Below are positions 1 to 7,320 of a stretch of 33,252 bases of DNA, in pieces; within the stretch, counting starts at the first letter, position 1, and each line of letters starts with the position of its first letter. Both the position numbers and the translations under genes were made by a program. This DNA comes from JBNLBT01 sp050303435 (GTDB lineage Bacteria; Pseudomonadota; Gammaproteobacteria; Xanthomonadales; Marinicellaceae). The stretch lies in NCBI GenBank assembly GCA_050303435.1, contig JBNLBT010000028.1:1-33252 (forward strand). The letters run 5' to 3'. The notes under the pieces were generated by a model. That model ran no database searches. It saw only the letters and a program-made list of their open reading frames with translations, and had not been told where the DNA came from.

Positions 1-1012
1 TACGGGCCGCGCTGTTGAACTTCACTCGATCCAGCTGCACGTCCAGTCGATCAATCAGGCCGTCCTGCCAACCCATGTGCACAGACAGGCCACCAGAAAG
101 CGTGGTGCTGGCAAAACCATGCAACTCCAGAAAATACTTTAAAAACGCCTGATTCAGGCCGTTCAGTTTTTGCACCGACAGGGACAACTCGGCCGGTGTC
201 AGTGGTGGCGCATCGGCCGCGGACCTGAATTGCACGTGCAGGTCAAACACCCCTTCACTGTGCAAGCGCACAGAGGTCGGCCACAGCGCCTCATCGCGCC
301 ACGTGGCCGCAAATTCAAGCTGCAACGGCAGCCCGTCCAGCAACACATACCAGTCGCCCAGCAACGCTTCACCGGCCGGCAGCACCGTGTGCACCTTCAG
401 CGCACCGCTGTGGGGATTGAAGCTCACCCGTCCCGCGTTCATTTGTAAGCGGTCAGCGATCATTGCGCCGCCCTGAAACTCAAGGTTCAGGCCTTCGCTG
501 GACAGCGCATCCACAGACCATGTGTCCTCATTGAAACGTTGATCGATGGCGGCACTGAATGCGCCTTCAACGCGCCAGTCGGGCAATGACAGTCGCAGCA
601 GTTGCAACAAGTCAGTCACGCGCGTGTTATTGAACCAGGCCTGCACACGGTCAGATTCAGCGCTGTGGTATTGCACACGCAAAGAACGCTCCAGCAATTC
701 CAGCGCCAGTGACCAACCGGATTCTGACAGCGCGGCATCCAATGTGGCCTGTAAGCGCCATTCACCGGCCGCTGAGTTGACATCCAGACGCCCGTCGGGG
801 CACTGCAGATGCGGCATCAGTTCGCGGCTTTGCGGGCAGGTGATGCGCAGCGCGTGCAGCAGAACCTGATCGCCGCTGCGCACATCCTCGGTGTGCAATT
901 GCATGCCACCGTCGGCAGACTCCAATCGCAAGTGACCCATGGACCATTGGCCGTCATCGGCGCCCTGCGCCCGCGCTGGCGTGTTCAGCGCGACCAGCGC
1001 CCAAAAGGCCAC
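1..1012 (-). CDS. Predicted secreted/periplasmic protein, 3' end beyond window (unassigned)
   Basis: The minus strand is open from the left edge to about position 1081, where an in-frame TAA (1079-1081) precedes it. The translation has steady protein-like composition with alternating hydrophobic/polar stretches suggesting beta structure. The N-terminal part reads as a signal peptide: a basic segment (IIRRLIQVK), a hydrophobic core (VAFWALVAL) and an Ala-x-Ala cleavage site (PARA-Q). No ATG precedes that segment. The only conventional start before the core is GTG at 1012, which would lose the basic residues; an ATT at 1039 would keep them; the first ATG is at 940, after the signal. I give the GTG coordinate, but the start is uncertain. 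The family is not recognised; long beta-rich secreted proteins of the AsmA/YhdP kind are one possibility, on weak resemblance only. It is divergent from the REC-Hpt gene. Sure that it codes, unsure what it is. Confidence 0.72.
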   Translation of the reverse strand, partial: MAFWALVALNTPARAQGADDGQWSMGHLRLESADGGMQLHTEDVRSGDQVLLHALRITCPQSRELMPHLQCPDGRLDVNSAAGEWRLQATLDAALSESGWSLALELLERSLRVQYHSAESDRVQAWFNNTRVTDLLQLLRLSLPDWRVEGAFSAAIDQRFNEDTWSVDALSSEGLNLEFQGGAMIADRLQMNAGRVSFNPHSGALKVHTVLPAGEALLGDWYVLLDGLPLQLEFAATWRDEALWPTSVRLHSEGVFDLHVQFRSAADAPPLTPAELSLSVQKLNGLNQAFLKYFLELHGFASTTLSGGLSVHMGWQDGLIDRLDVQLDRVKFNSAAR

Positions 1013-1021
1013 AGTTTTTAC

Positions 1022-1050
1022 TTGAATAAGTCTGCGAATGATTTTATTCT
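1022..1050 (+). promoter_or_regulatory. Candidate sigma-70 promoter for the REC-Hpt gene
   Basis: TTGAAT at 1022-1027 and TATTCT at 1045-1050 are separated by 17 bases. This would place transcription initiation near 1057, about 28 bases before the ATG at 1085. It lies in the short divergent gap between the secreted-protein gene and the REC-Hpt gene. Assigned by eye from consensus only. Confidence 0.4.
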
Positions 1051-1084
1051 CGTGCCAGAGTTCGAAGCGAAATGGAAATTATAT

Positions 1085-1771
1085 ATGACCCAAGGAGATG
1101 ATCACAATCATCGGATACTCATCGTTGATGACAACCACATCAATCGCACCTATTTTTCTGCCGTGCTGCAAAAAAACGGTCACCACTGCGTGGCCTGCGA
1201 CAGCGGTGAAGCCGCACTGGAGCATTGCCGCACTGCGGTGTTTGCCTGCGTGCTGATGGACATCCGCATGCACGGCATGGACGGCTTTGAAGCCACCCGG
1301 GGCATCCGCATCAGCAGTCACAATTCACACACCCCCGTGATCGCCGTTTCAGCCGAAACCATTGAAGACAGCGAAGGCCTGTTTGATGATGTGTTGCTGA
1401 AGCCGGTGAGCAAATCGACACTGCTTGAACTGGTACAACAACATGCCGTGCCCGTGTTGTCAGTGCACAACGACCCTGCTGACAACGACGGCGCGATTCA
1501 CGCACGTTTACGGGCGATGCTGGCAGAAAGACTGGATGAAGACGTGGACGGGTTGAAACAGGCACTGGATGCCTGCGACTTTGAAGCGCTGGCTGAGCGC
1601 ATCCACCACCTCAAGGGTTCAGTGAAAATGTGTCATGCGCCGGCCTTGGACAGGCGTTTGGAGTCGCTGCACACGGCGGTCAAAACACACGCGCCGGACG
1701 TGCACTTGTATTTCAATCGATTGCAACGCGCCGCACAGCGTTACCGCCAGTCGGTGCAAGAAAACACATGA
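1085..1771 (+). CDS. Response regulator receiver - histidine phosphotransfer (REC-Hpt) protein
   Basis: A 228-residue cytoplasmic phosphorelay protein with no DNA-binding or kinase domain. The receiver domain (about residues 9-122) has the acidic pair D15/D16 in ILIVDDN, the phosphoacceptor D59 in LMDIRM, the switch Ser near 89 and the conserved Lys106 in LLKPVS. After a short linker, an Hpt domain (about 135-225) carries the H-x-L-K-G signature with H174 as probable phosphorylated His. Such REC+Hpt units usually form the C-terminal part of hybrid kinases (ArcB/BarA type); here they stand alone, so the partner kinase must be encoded elsewhere. The ATG at 1085 is chosen because the receiver domain starts right after it and GGAA lies about 8 bases upstream. 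The frame stays open further upstream, but that part overlaps the opposite gene and shows no domain. Confidence 0.88.
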   Translation: MTQGDDHNHRILIVDDNHINRTYFSAVLQKNGHHCVACDSGEAALEHCRTAVFACVLMDIRMHGMDGFEATRGIRISSHNSHTPVIAVSAETIEDSEGLFDDVLLKPVSKSTLLELVQQHAVPVLSVHNDPADNDGAIHARLRAMLAERLDEDVDGLKQALDACDFEALAERIHHLKGSVKMCHAPALDRRLESLHTAVKTHAPDVHLYFNRLQRAAQRYRQSVQENT

Positions 1772-1858
1772 ATTAAAGGCCGCAAGTGCCTGCATGAATA
1801 CGAATTGAATGTGTGGCGGCGGCAAGAATCACACCGCGTTGCTCAGATGAGCCTGAAC

Positions 1859-2167
1859 TTACTGGCCAACTTTATTTTTGACTTTTTCCTTGAGGTCTTT
1901 GCCGGGCTTGAAATGCGGCGCAAATTTGGCCCCCAAGGGCACCGGTTCGCCGGTTTTCGGGTTGCGCCCCATGCGCGGTTTGCGAGAACGCAGAGTGAAA
2001 CTGCCGAAACCGCGAATCTCAATGCGCTCACCTCGCGCCACCGAGACACTCATGAAATTGATGATTTCTTTGACTGAAAGACTGATGTCAGACTTGAGCA
2101 GTTCAGAATCTTCAAATTTCTCTGCCAACAAATTGATCAATTCTGAACGCGTGATAGTTTCTTTCAT
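1859..2167 (-). CDS. ihfB: Integration host factor subunit beta
   Basis: A 102-residue HU/IHF-family protein; the beta subunit pairs with IHF-alpha to bend DNA at specific sites in replication, recombination and transcription. The sequence begins with the typical helical dimerisation part (TRSELINLLAEKF) and contains the conserved GFGSF turn and the DNA-intercalating arm with NPKTGEPV, whose Pro is the intercalating residue in this family. Length is slightly above the usual 94-99, from a Lys-rich C-terminal tail (KDLKEKVKNK). A strong GAGGGG ribosome site sits just before the ATG. The gene follows rpsA on the same strand, the standard order in gammaproteobacteria. It is separated from rpsA by an AT-rich stretch and a long hairpin at 2232-2267, so it may have its own transcript. 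Confidence 0.96.
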   Translation of the reverse strand: MKETITRSELINLLAEKFEDSELLKSDISLSVKEIINFMSVSVARGERIEIRGFGSFTLRSRKPRMGRNPKTGEPVPLGAKFAPHFKPGKDLKEKVKNKVGQ

Positions 2168-2231
2168 TGCCCCTCAATTATAAATAAATGATTTAAAAAG
2201 GAAAGTTAAAATTATATTAATTCCCGTCAAA

Positions 2232-2267
2232 TGCAGGGCAAGCGGTGTACGAATCCGTTGCCCTGCA
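2232..2267 (-). terminator. Long hairpin between rpsA and ihfB
   Basis: Arms TGCAGGGCAA...CGG and CCG...TTGCCCTGCA form a 13-bp stem with one bulged G and a 9-base loop. It starts 22 bases beyond the rpsA stop codon. The tract following it on the minus strand (ATTTGACGGG) is not a good U-run, so it is more likely a weak or Rho-assisted terminator, mRNA-stabilising stem or attenuator than a classic intrinsic terminator. Confidence 0.55.
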
Positions 2268-2289
2268 CATCATTGCATTTCAGCGGCGA

Positions 2290-3945
2290 TTAATCATCCA
2301 TTTGTTCTTTCAACAGATCGCCCAGTGACGTGGTGCCTGAACTGGTCTGTTGATATTCCTCAAGCACGCTGCTGAGTTCGTCGTTTTCCTTCGCCTTGAT
2401 GGACAATACCAGCACTTTTTTGCGGCGATCCATGGAAACAAACTTGGCTTCCACCTGCTCGCCGACTTTCAGCACGGCACTGACGTCGTCCACTTTTTCT
2501 TTGGCCACGTCAAACGCTTTAATCACTCCGGTCACACCGTCTTCCAGTTCCACCGTGGCGGCGCGCTCATCCACTTCGATGACTGTGCCGGTGACAATGC
2601 TGCCTTTCGGGTGCGTGGCCACATACGAACCAAACGGATCCTGGGCCAGTTGCTTGATGCCCAGTGACACGCGTTCACGCTCAGGATCAATCACCAGTAC
2701 GGTGGCGTCAACCTGATCGCCTTTCTTGTAATTGCGAATGGCTTTTTCACCGGCTTCCAGCCAGGAAATGTCGGACAGGTGAACCAGACCATCGATGCCG
2801 CCTTCCAGGCCAATGAAGATGCCGAAGTCGGTGATCGATTTGATCTTGCCGCTGATGACGTCGCCTTTTTTGTGGTTTTCCGAGAAAATCACCCATGGGT
2901 TCGGCTTGCACTGCTTCATGCCCAGGGAGATGCGGCGTTTGCCTTCTTCAATTTCCAGAATGCACACTTCCACTTCATCGCCGGGTTGAACCACTTTGGC
3001 CGGGTTGATGTTCTTGTTGGTCCAGTCGATTTCAGACACGTGCACCAGGCCTTCAATGCCGTCTTCAATTTCAACAAAACAACCGTAGTCGGTGATGTTG
3101 GTGACTTTGCCGAAATGACGTGAACCGACCGGGTGACGGCGTGAAAGGTCTTTCCACGGGTCTTCGCCCAGTTGCTTCAGACCCAGCGACACGCGCTGGC
3201 TTTCTTTGTCGAACTTCAACACGCGCACGTCCAGTTCCTGACCAATTTCAACCACTTCTGACGGGTGGTTGACGCGTTTCCAGGACATGTCCGTGATGTG
3301 CAGCAAACCGTCGATGCCGCCCAAATCCAGGAACGCACCGTAATCGGTGAGGTTTTTCACGATGCCTTTGACGATGGCGCCGTCTTCCAGTGATTCCAGC
3401 AGCTTGTCGCGTTCTTCGGAATAATCCGCTTCCACCACCGCGCGTCTGGAAACCACCACGTTGTTGCGTTTCTGATCCAGCTTGATGACTTTGAATTCCA
3501 GGTCCTTGCCTTCCAGGTAGCCCGGATCGCGCACCGGTCTGACGTCCACCAGAGAACCCGGCAGGAAAGCCCGGATGTCTTTCAGTTCCACGGTGAAACC
3601 ACCGCGCACTTTACCGGTGATCTGCCCGACCACGATCTGATCGGTGTCCATTGCCAGTTGCAATTCTTCCCAGACCAGCATGCGCTTGGCCTTGTCTCTT
3701 GACAGGATGGTTTCACCGTAGCCGTTTTCGTATTTTTCCAGCGCCACGTCAAACACGTCACCCACGGTGACGGCGTTTTTCTCGCCAAATTCTTCCAGCG
3801 GAATCACGCCTTCGGATTTCAGGCCGGCGTCAACGATGGCAAAGCCGTTTTCAATGTCAACAACGGTGCCTTTGACGATGGAACCCGGAATGAGGTTTTT
3901 GCCTGAAAGCTCTTGCTCAAGCAGTTGTTCAAAATTTTCGCTCAT
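2290..3945 (-). CDS. rpsA: 30S ribosomal protein S1
   Basis: A 551-residue protein (family about 557) with six consecutive S1/OB-fold repeats. The first two (about residues 20-170) bind the ribosome and the later four bind mRNA; repeated motifs such as LTDYGAFLDLGGIDGLLH, ITDYGCFVEIEDGIEGLVH and ITDFGIFIGLEGGIDGLVH are clear. S1 recruits and unfolds mRNA on the 30S subunit, especially messages with weak Shine-Dalgarno sites. The frame is open 28 codons further upstream, but the ATG at 3945 (MSENFEQLLEQEL) matches the family start. There is no recognisable Shine-Dalgarno before it, only an AT-rich stretch, which fits the known S1-dependent, autoregulated translation of rpsA in other gammaproteobacteria. 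It lies between cmk and ihfB in the conserved order. Confidence 0.98.
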   Translation of the reverse strand: MSENFEQLLEQELSGKNLIPGSIVKGTVVDIENGFAIVDAGLKSEGVIPLEEFGEKNAVTVGDVFDVALEKYENGYGETILSRDKAKRMLVWEELQLAMDTDQIVVGQITGKVRGGFTVELKDIRAFLPGSLVDVRPVRDPGYLEGKDLEFKVIKLDQKRNNVVVSRRAVVEADYSEERDKLLESLEDGAIVKGIVKNLTDYGAFLDLGGIDGLLHITDMSWKRVNHPSEVVEIGQELDVRVLKFDKESQRVSLGLKQLGEDPWKDLSRRHPVGSRHFGKVTNITDYGCFVEIEDGIEGLVHVSEIDWTNKNINPAKVVQPGDEVEVCILEIEEGKRRISLGMKQCKPNPWVIFSENHKKGDVISGKIKSITDFGIFIGLEGGIDGLVHLSDISWLEAGEKAIRNYKKGDQVDATVLVIDPERERVSLGIKQLAQDPFGSYVATHPKGSIVTGTVIEVDERAATVELEDGVTGVIKAFDVAKEKVDDVSAVLKVGEQVEAKFVSMDRRKKVLVLSIKAKENDELSSVLEEYQQTSSGTTSLGDLLKEQMDD

Positions 3946-4059
3946 ATTAATATAGTATTGAATCAAACACTGCGTCCTGACAGAACGAGTGCGGTCTTCT
4001 GCATCGGTTTGCCCAATGCTCGTACACAAATACCGGCCGCGGCCGGCGCCTTAAATTTT

Positions 4060-4779
4060 CTATGGGTCAATGAGACCGGCTTTTTTCACGCAATCCCAGG
4101 CCACATCAAAGACCCGGTCAACAGACAATTCACTGGTGTCGATCAACACCGCATCGGCGGCGGGAATCAACGGCGAGGCGCTTCTGTTTTTATCGCGAAA
4201 ATCGCGCGCTTCAATGTCCGCTAAAAGGTCGGCGATATTAACATCAACGCCCTGATTTTTCAATTGTTTGTGGCGCCTTTTTGCCCGTTCTGCGGCGCTG
4301 GCGGTCAAAAACAGCTTTAAATTCGCATTTTTGAACACCACGGTGCCCATGTCGCGCCCATCCGCCACCAATCCGGGCGCCCGCGCAAAATCCTTCTGAC
4401 GCTGTAAAAGTGCCGCGCGGATGGCCGGCAATGCGGCGATTTTTGAGGCCACATCGCCGCATTCTTCGGTGCGCAGCCGATCGTTGACATCGATGCCATC
4501 AAGGCGCACCCGAGTGGGCGCCTCGGGCTGCATTTCGAACTGCAGATCCAGCGCCTGCGCCAACGCCACCATGCGCGCCAAATCGCTGCTGTCCACGCCC
4601 GTCTGAATGACCTTCAGTGCCAGGGCGCGATAAATGGAGCCGCTGTCGAGCAAATGCCAGCCCAGCCGTGTGGCCAGTTTGGCACTGATCGTGCCTTTGC
4701 CCACACCGGAAGGACCGTCCACATTGATGATCGGTGCACAGTCATTGGGTCCGTGCTGGTTGATCGCATCACTGCACAT
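4060..4779 (-). CDS. cmk: Cytidylate (CMP/dCMP) kinase
   Basis: A 239-residue cytoplasmic kinase that phosphorylates CMP and dCMP with ATP. The P-loop GPSGVGKGT lies near residues 21-30, followed by the family segments LDSGSIYRALAL, VADGRDMGTVVF and the C-terminal R-DFRDKNRSASPL region that contacts phosphate. Length is normal for the family. The start is placed at the ATG at 4779 rather than the earlier in-frame ATG at 4872, because the upstream residues lie inside the aroA 3' end and the P-loop is then at the usual distance. A GGGGG tract about 10 bases upstream can serve as ribosome site. The first 11 bases overlap the aroA end, suggesting translational coupling. The 114-base gap to rpsA contains a GC palindrome (4033-4046). 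Confidence 0.96.
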   Translation of the reverse strand: MCSDAINQHGPNDCAPIINVDGPSGVGKGTISAKLATRLGWHLLDSGSIYRALALKVIQTGVDSSDLARMVALAQALDLQFEMQPEAPTRVRLDGIDVNDRLRTEECGDVASKIAALPAIRAALLQRQKDFARAPGLVADGRDMGTVVFKNANLKLFLTASAAERAKRRHKQLKNQGVDVNIADLLADIEARDFRDKNRSASPLIPAADAVLIDTSELSVDRVFDVAWDCVKKAGLIDP

Positions 4780-6088
4780 GGGACTGCACCCCCAGGCGTT
4801 GTGCGGTGGCGACAAAATCAGGGAACGACGTGCCAATCTGCTCACAGCCTTTGACTGTGATTGTCGCTGCATTCAAACACCCAGCGATCAGAAAACTCAT
4901 GGCGCAGCGGTGATCGCCCTGGGCATCCACGCAGGCATCGCGCCAATGTGCGCCACCGTGGATGTGCATGCCATCGGGAAATTCTTCACAGCGCACTCCG
5001 CAGGCACGCAAACCGGCCACCATCACGGCGATGCGATCGCTTTCCTTGTGCCGCAGCTCCTCAGCACCGCGGATGCGGGTCACACCCTCGGCACAGGCCG
5101 CGGCAATGCACAGCACCGGCAATTCATCGATTGCCGAGGGCAACCAGTCCACCGGCACATCCACCCCGCGCAACGGGCTTGAATGCACCACCAGATCGGC
5201 CACCGGTTCGCCGCCGGTGAGCGCGTGGTTATTCAATTCAATGCGCGCCCCCATGGCCTGAAGTATGCGCAGCAAGCCGTCGCGGGTCGGGTTGATGCCC
5301 ACCCCAGGCAAGGTCAAGCGGGCCTGTGGCAAACACAGCGCCAGAACCACAAAAAAAGCCGCTGAAGATGGATCCGCAGGAACGCTCAATGTCTGCGCCT
5401 TGAGATTTTGGCCGCCGGCCACCTGCACGGTCAAATCGGCCACCGTCACCGCGCAACCGAAACCGCGCAACATGGTTTCTGTGTGGTTCCTTGAACGCAC
5501 CGGCTCGCTGATTTCAGTGACGCCCGTGGCATATAAACCGGCCAGCATCACACAGGATTTCACCTGCGCGCTGGCAATGGGACTGCGGTAAGCGATGGCG
5601 TGCAAAGTGTGCCCGCCGGTGATGTGCAGTGGCGGCGTGCCCTGCTCGGCATGGATCTGAGCCCCCATGGCCGTCAGCGGTTCAATGATGCGCCGCATGG
5701 GCCTTTGCTGCAGGGACGCATCGCCAATCAACACGCTGTTGAACGGCTGGGCAGACAACAGGCCAGCCAACAGCCGCATGGCGGTGCCTGAATTGCCGCA
5801 ATCCAGCGGTTCAGCCGGCGCCTGCAGTCCATGCAAGCCAACGCCGTGTATGCGCAATTCAGTGCCAAGGTGTTCAATGCGCACGCCCAACCGACGCATC
5901 ACTTCGACCGTGGCCAGGCAATCGGCGGAATTCAGAAATCCCTGCACCCGGGTGACGCCCTCGGCCAGGGCCCCCAGCATCACCGCGCGATGCGAAATGG
6001 ACTTGTCGCCGGGCAATTCAATGGCGCCGTTCAAGGCGTCCCCCGACGGCCAGCTGAAGCGCATGCAATCCGGCGAATCGGTGCTCAC
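4769..6088 (-). CDS. aroA: 3-phosphoshikimate 1-carboxyvinyltransferase (EPSP synthase)
   Basis: A 439-residue enzyme of the shikimate pathway that joins phosphoenolpyruvate to shikimate-3-phosphate. The signature LPGDKSISHRAVMLGALAEG (Lys29-Ser30 binding PEP and shikimate phosphate) and GNSGTAMRLLAGLL are present, as are the later SRNHTETML and KESDRI segments. The start is a GTG at 6088 that overlaps the hisC stop as GTGA, implying translational coupling; an in-frame ATG at 6064 (MRFSWPSG) is the alternative and would shorten the protein by eight residues without touching a motif. Its 3' end overlaps cmk. Part of the hisC-aroA-cmk-rpsA-ihfB block; no tyrA sits between hisC and aroA here, unlike Pseudomonas. 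Confidence 0.97.
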   Translation of the reverse strand: MSTDSPDCMRFSWPSGDALNGAIELPGDKSISHRAVMLGALAEGVTRVQGFLNSADCLATVEVMRRLGVRIEHLGTELRIHGVGLHGLQAPAEPLDCGNSGTAMRLLAGLLSAQPFNSVLIGDASLQQRPMRRIIEPLTAMGAQIHAEQGTPPLHITGGHTLHAIAYRSPIASAQVKSCVMLAGLYATGVTEISEPVRSRNHTETMLRGFGCAVTVADLTVQVAGGQNLKAQTLSVPADPSSAAFFVVLALCLPQARLTLPGVGINPTRDGLLRILQAMGARIELNNHALTGGEPVADLVVHSSPLRGVDVPVDWLPSAIDELPVLCIAAACAEGVTRIRGAEELRHKESDRIAVMVAGLRACGVRCEEFPDGMHIHGGAHWRDACVDAQGDHRCAMSFLIAGCLNAATITVKGCEQIGTSFPDFVATAQRLGVQSHVQ

Positions 6089-7197
6089 TGCAAATCGTCC
6101 ATGGCCTGTAACATGCGGTCCATTTGTGCTTCATTGCCAATGGTGATGCGCAGGCATTCGGGCAAGCCATAATTGGCCACCGGGCGGGTGATGATGCCGG
6201 CGCGCAAGAACTGTTGGTAAATGGGCATTGCATCGCGTTGGAAATCCACCAGCAAAAAATTGCCGCGGGACGGCACGCAGCGCACATTGCGGGCATGGCA
6301 ATGCGCCTCCAGACGCGCCAGCCCCGCCCGGTTCACGGCGCGCGAGCGCTGCAAAAACGCCGCATCATCCAGCGCCGCCTGGGCGGCCACCAGGGCCATG
6401 GAATTGACATTGAAAGGTTGTCTGATGCGATTGATGATGTTGGCGATGTCCGGATGACTCAGGCAATAGCCCACGCGCAAGCCGGCCAGACCGTAAATTT
6501 TTGAAAATGTGCGCGTCACCACCAGATTGGGGAACGCCTCCAGCCAGCGGCTGCCGTCGACCTGTTCATGCGGTTCGGCGTAGTCCACATAGGCCTCATC
6601 CAGCACCACAATCACGTCCTCGGGCACCGATGCAATGAAGGCCCGCAGGTCTTCAGCCGGTAAAAACGCCCCGGTCGGATTGTTGGGGTTGGCAATGAAC
6701 ACCATGCGGGTGGTTTCGTCGATGGCCGCGCGCATGGCGGCAAGATCGCAGCCCAGCGGCGACGCCGAACCGTGTGGCAGCGCGGCGGTCATTTTGTGCG
6801 TGGCACCGATGGCCTGGATGGCGATCGGGTACACAGCAAAACTGTACTGGCTGTACACCGCGCTCAATCCCGGTTGTAAATAGGCTTCGGCAAGCATCAC
6901 CAGCACGTCATTGGAACCGTTGCCCAGGGTGATTTGTGCCGGATCCACGCCGTGTTTTTTTGCCAGCGCCTGTTTCAGGTGAAAGCCATTGCCATCGGGG
7001 TACAAAGCCAGCTCATTCATCACGCTGGACATGGCCTGCAGGGCCAAGGGACTGGGGCCCAGCGGATTTTCATTGGACGCCAGTTTGATGCTGTTGCGGA
7101 TGCCCAGCTCTCGCTCCAGTTCACTGATCGGTTTGCCCGGAATATACGGCTTGAGCTGCTGCACACCGCTGACCGCCAGCTTTTTAAAATCAACCAT
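6085..7197 (-). CDS. hisC: Histidinol-phosphate aminotransferase
   Basis: A 370-residue PLP-dependent class I/II aminotransferase. It converts imidazole-acetol phosphate and glutamate to histidinol phosphate. Residues visible: LASNENPLGPSP near the N terminus, YPDGNG, the NPNNPTG motif (171-177), VVLDEAYVDY (Asp200 and Tyr203 contacting PLP), and the Schiff-base lysine in TFSKIYGLAGLRVGY (Lys233). The ATG at 7197 is preferred; a GTG three codons earlier is also in frame and neither has a clear ribosome site. Being the first gene before aroA rather than in a his operon suggests it may also aminate aromatic 2-oxo acids (phenylpyruvate, hydroxyphenylpyruvate), as reported for HisC proteins in similar aro clusters; that is inference. 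It is divergent from hemN across a 123-base gap. Confidence 0.94.
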   Translation of the reverse strand: MVDFKKLAVSGVQQLKPYIPGKPISELERELGIRNSIKLASNENPLGPSPLALQAMSSVMNELALYPDGNGFHLKQALAKKHGVDPAQITLGNGSNDVLVMLAEAYLQPGLSAVYSQYSFAVYPIAIQAIGATHKMTAALPHGSASPLGCDLAAMRAAIDETTRMVFIANPNNPTGAFLPAEDLRAFIASVPEDVIVVLDEAYVDYAEPHEQVDGSRWLEAFPNLVVTRTFSKIYGLAGLRVGYCLSHPDIANIINRIRQPFNVNSMALVAAQAALDDAAFLQRSRAVNRAGLARLEAHCHARNVRCVPSRGNFLLVDFQRDAMPIYQQFLRAGIITRPVANYGLPECLRITIGNEAQMDRMLQAMDDLQ

Positions 7198-7320
7198 TGA
7201 AAGCACAGAAAATCGAAAACGCGAACATTGTGCCGATTTGACCGCTTGAAAGCAAGTTATTCAGGCAATTGTGCGGCAATGATGATAAAATCGCCTTTCC
7301 TCTTCAAACCTTTGACCTCG

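Noticed and set aside
809..1084. Upstream extension of the REC-Hpt frame giving a 320-residue protein
   Set aside because: It lies antisense to the secreted-protein gene, carries no domain, and the receiver domain begins right after the ATG at 1085, which has its own GGAA and candidate promoter.
2789..3369. Repeated DNA segments inside rpsA
   Set aside because: They come from the homologous S1 protein repeats (for example ITDFGIF, ITDYGCF, LTDYGAF) and are not a DNA repeat element.
4033..4046. Perfect 14-bp GC palindrome between cmk and rpsA as a terminator or operator
   Set aside because: The loop would be only two to four bases and no U-run follows; it could be chance in a GC-rich stretch, so it is mentioned but not called.
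7198..7320. FNR/ArcA-type operator before hemN
   Set aside because: No symmetrical TTGAT-N4-ATCAA site is present; the similar TTGACC...GAAAGCAA stretch is too far from consensus.
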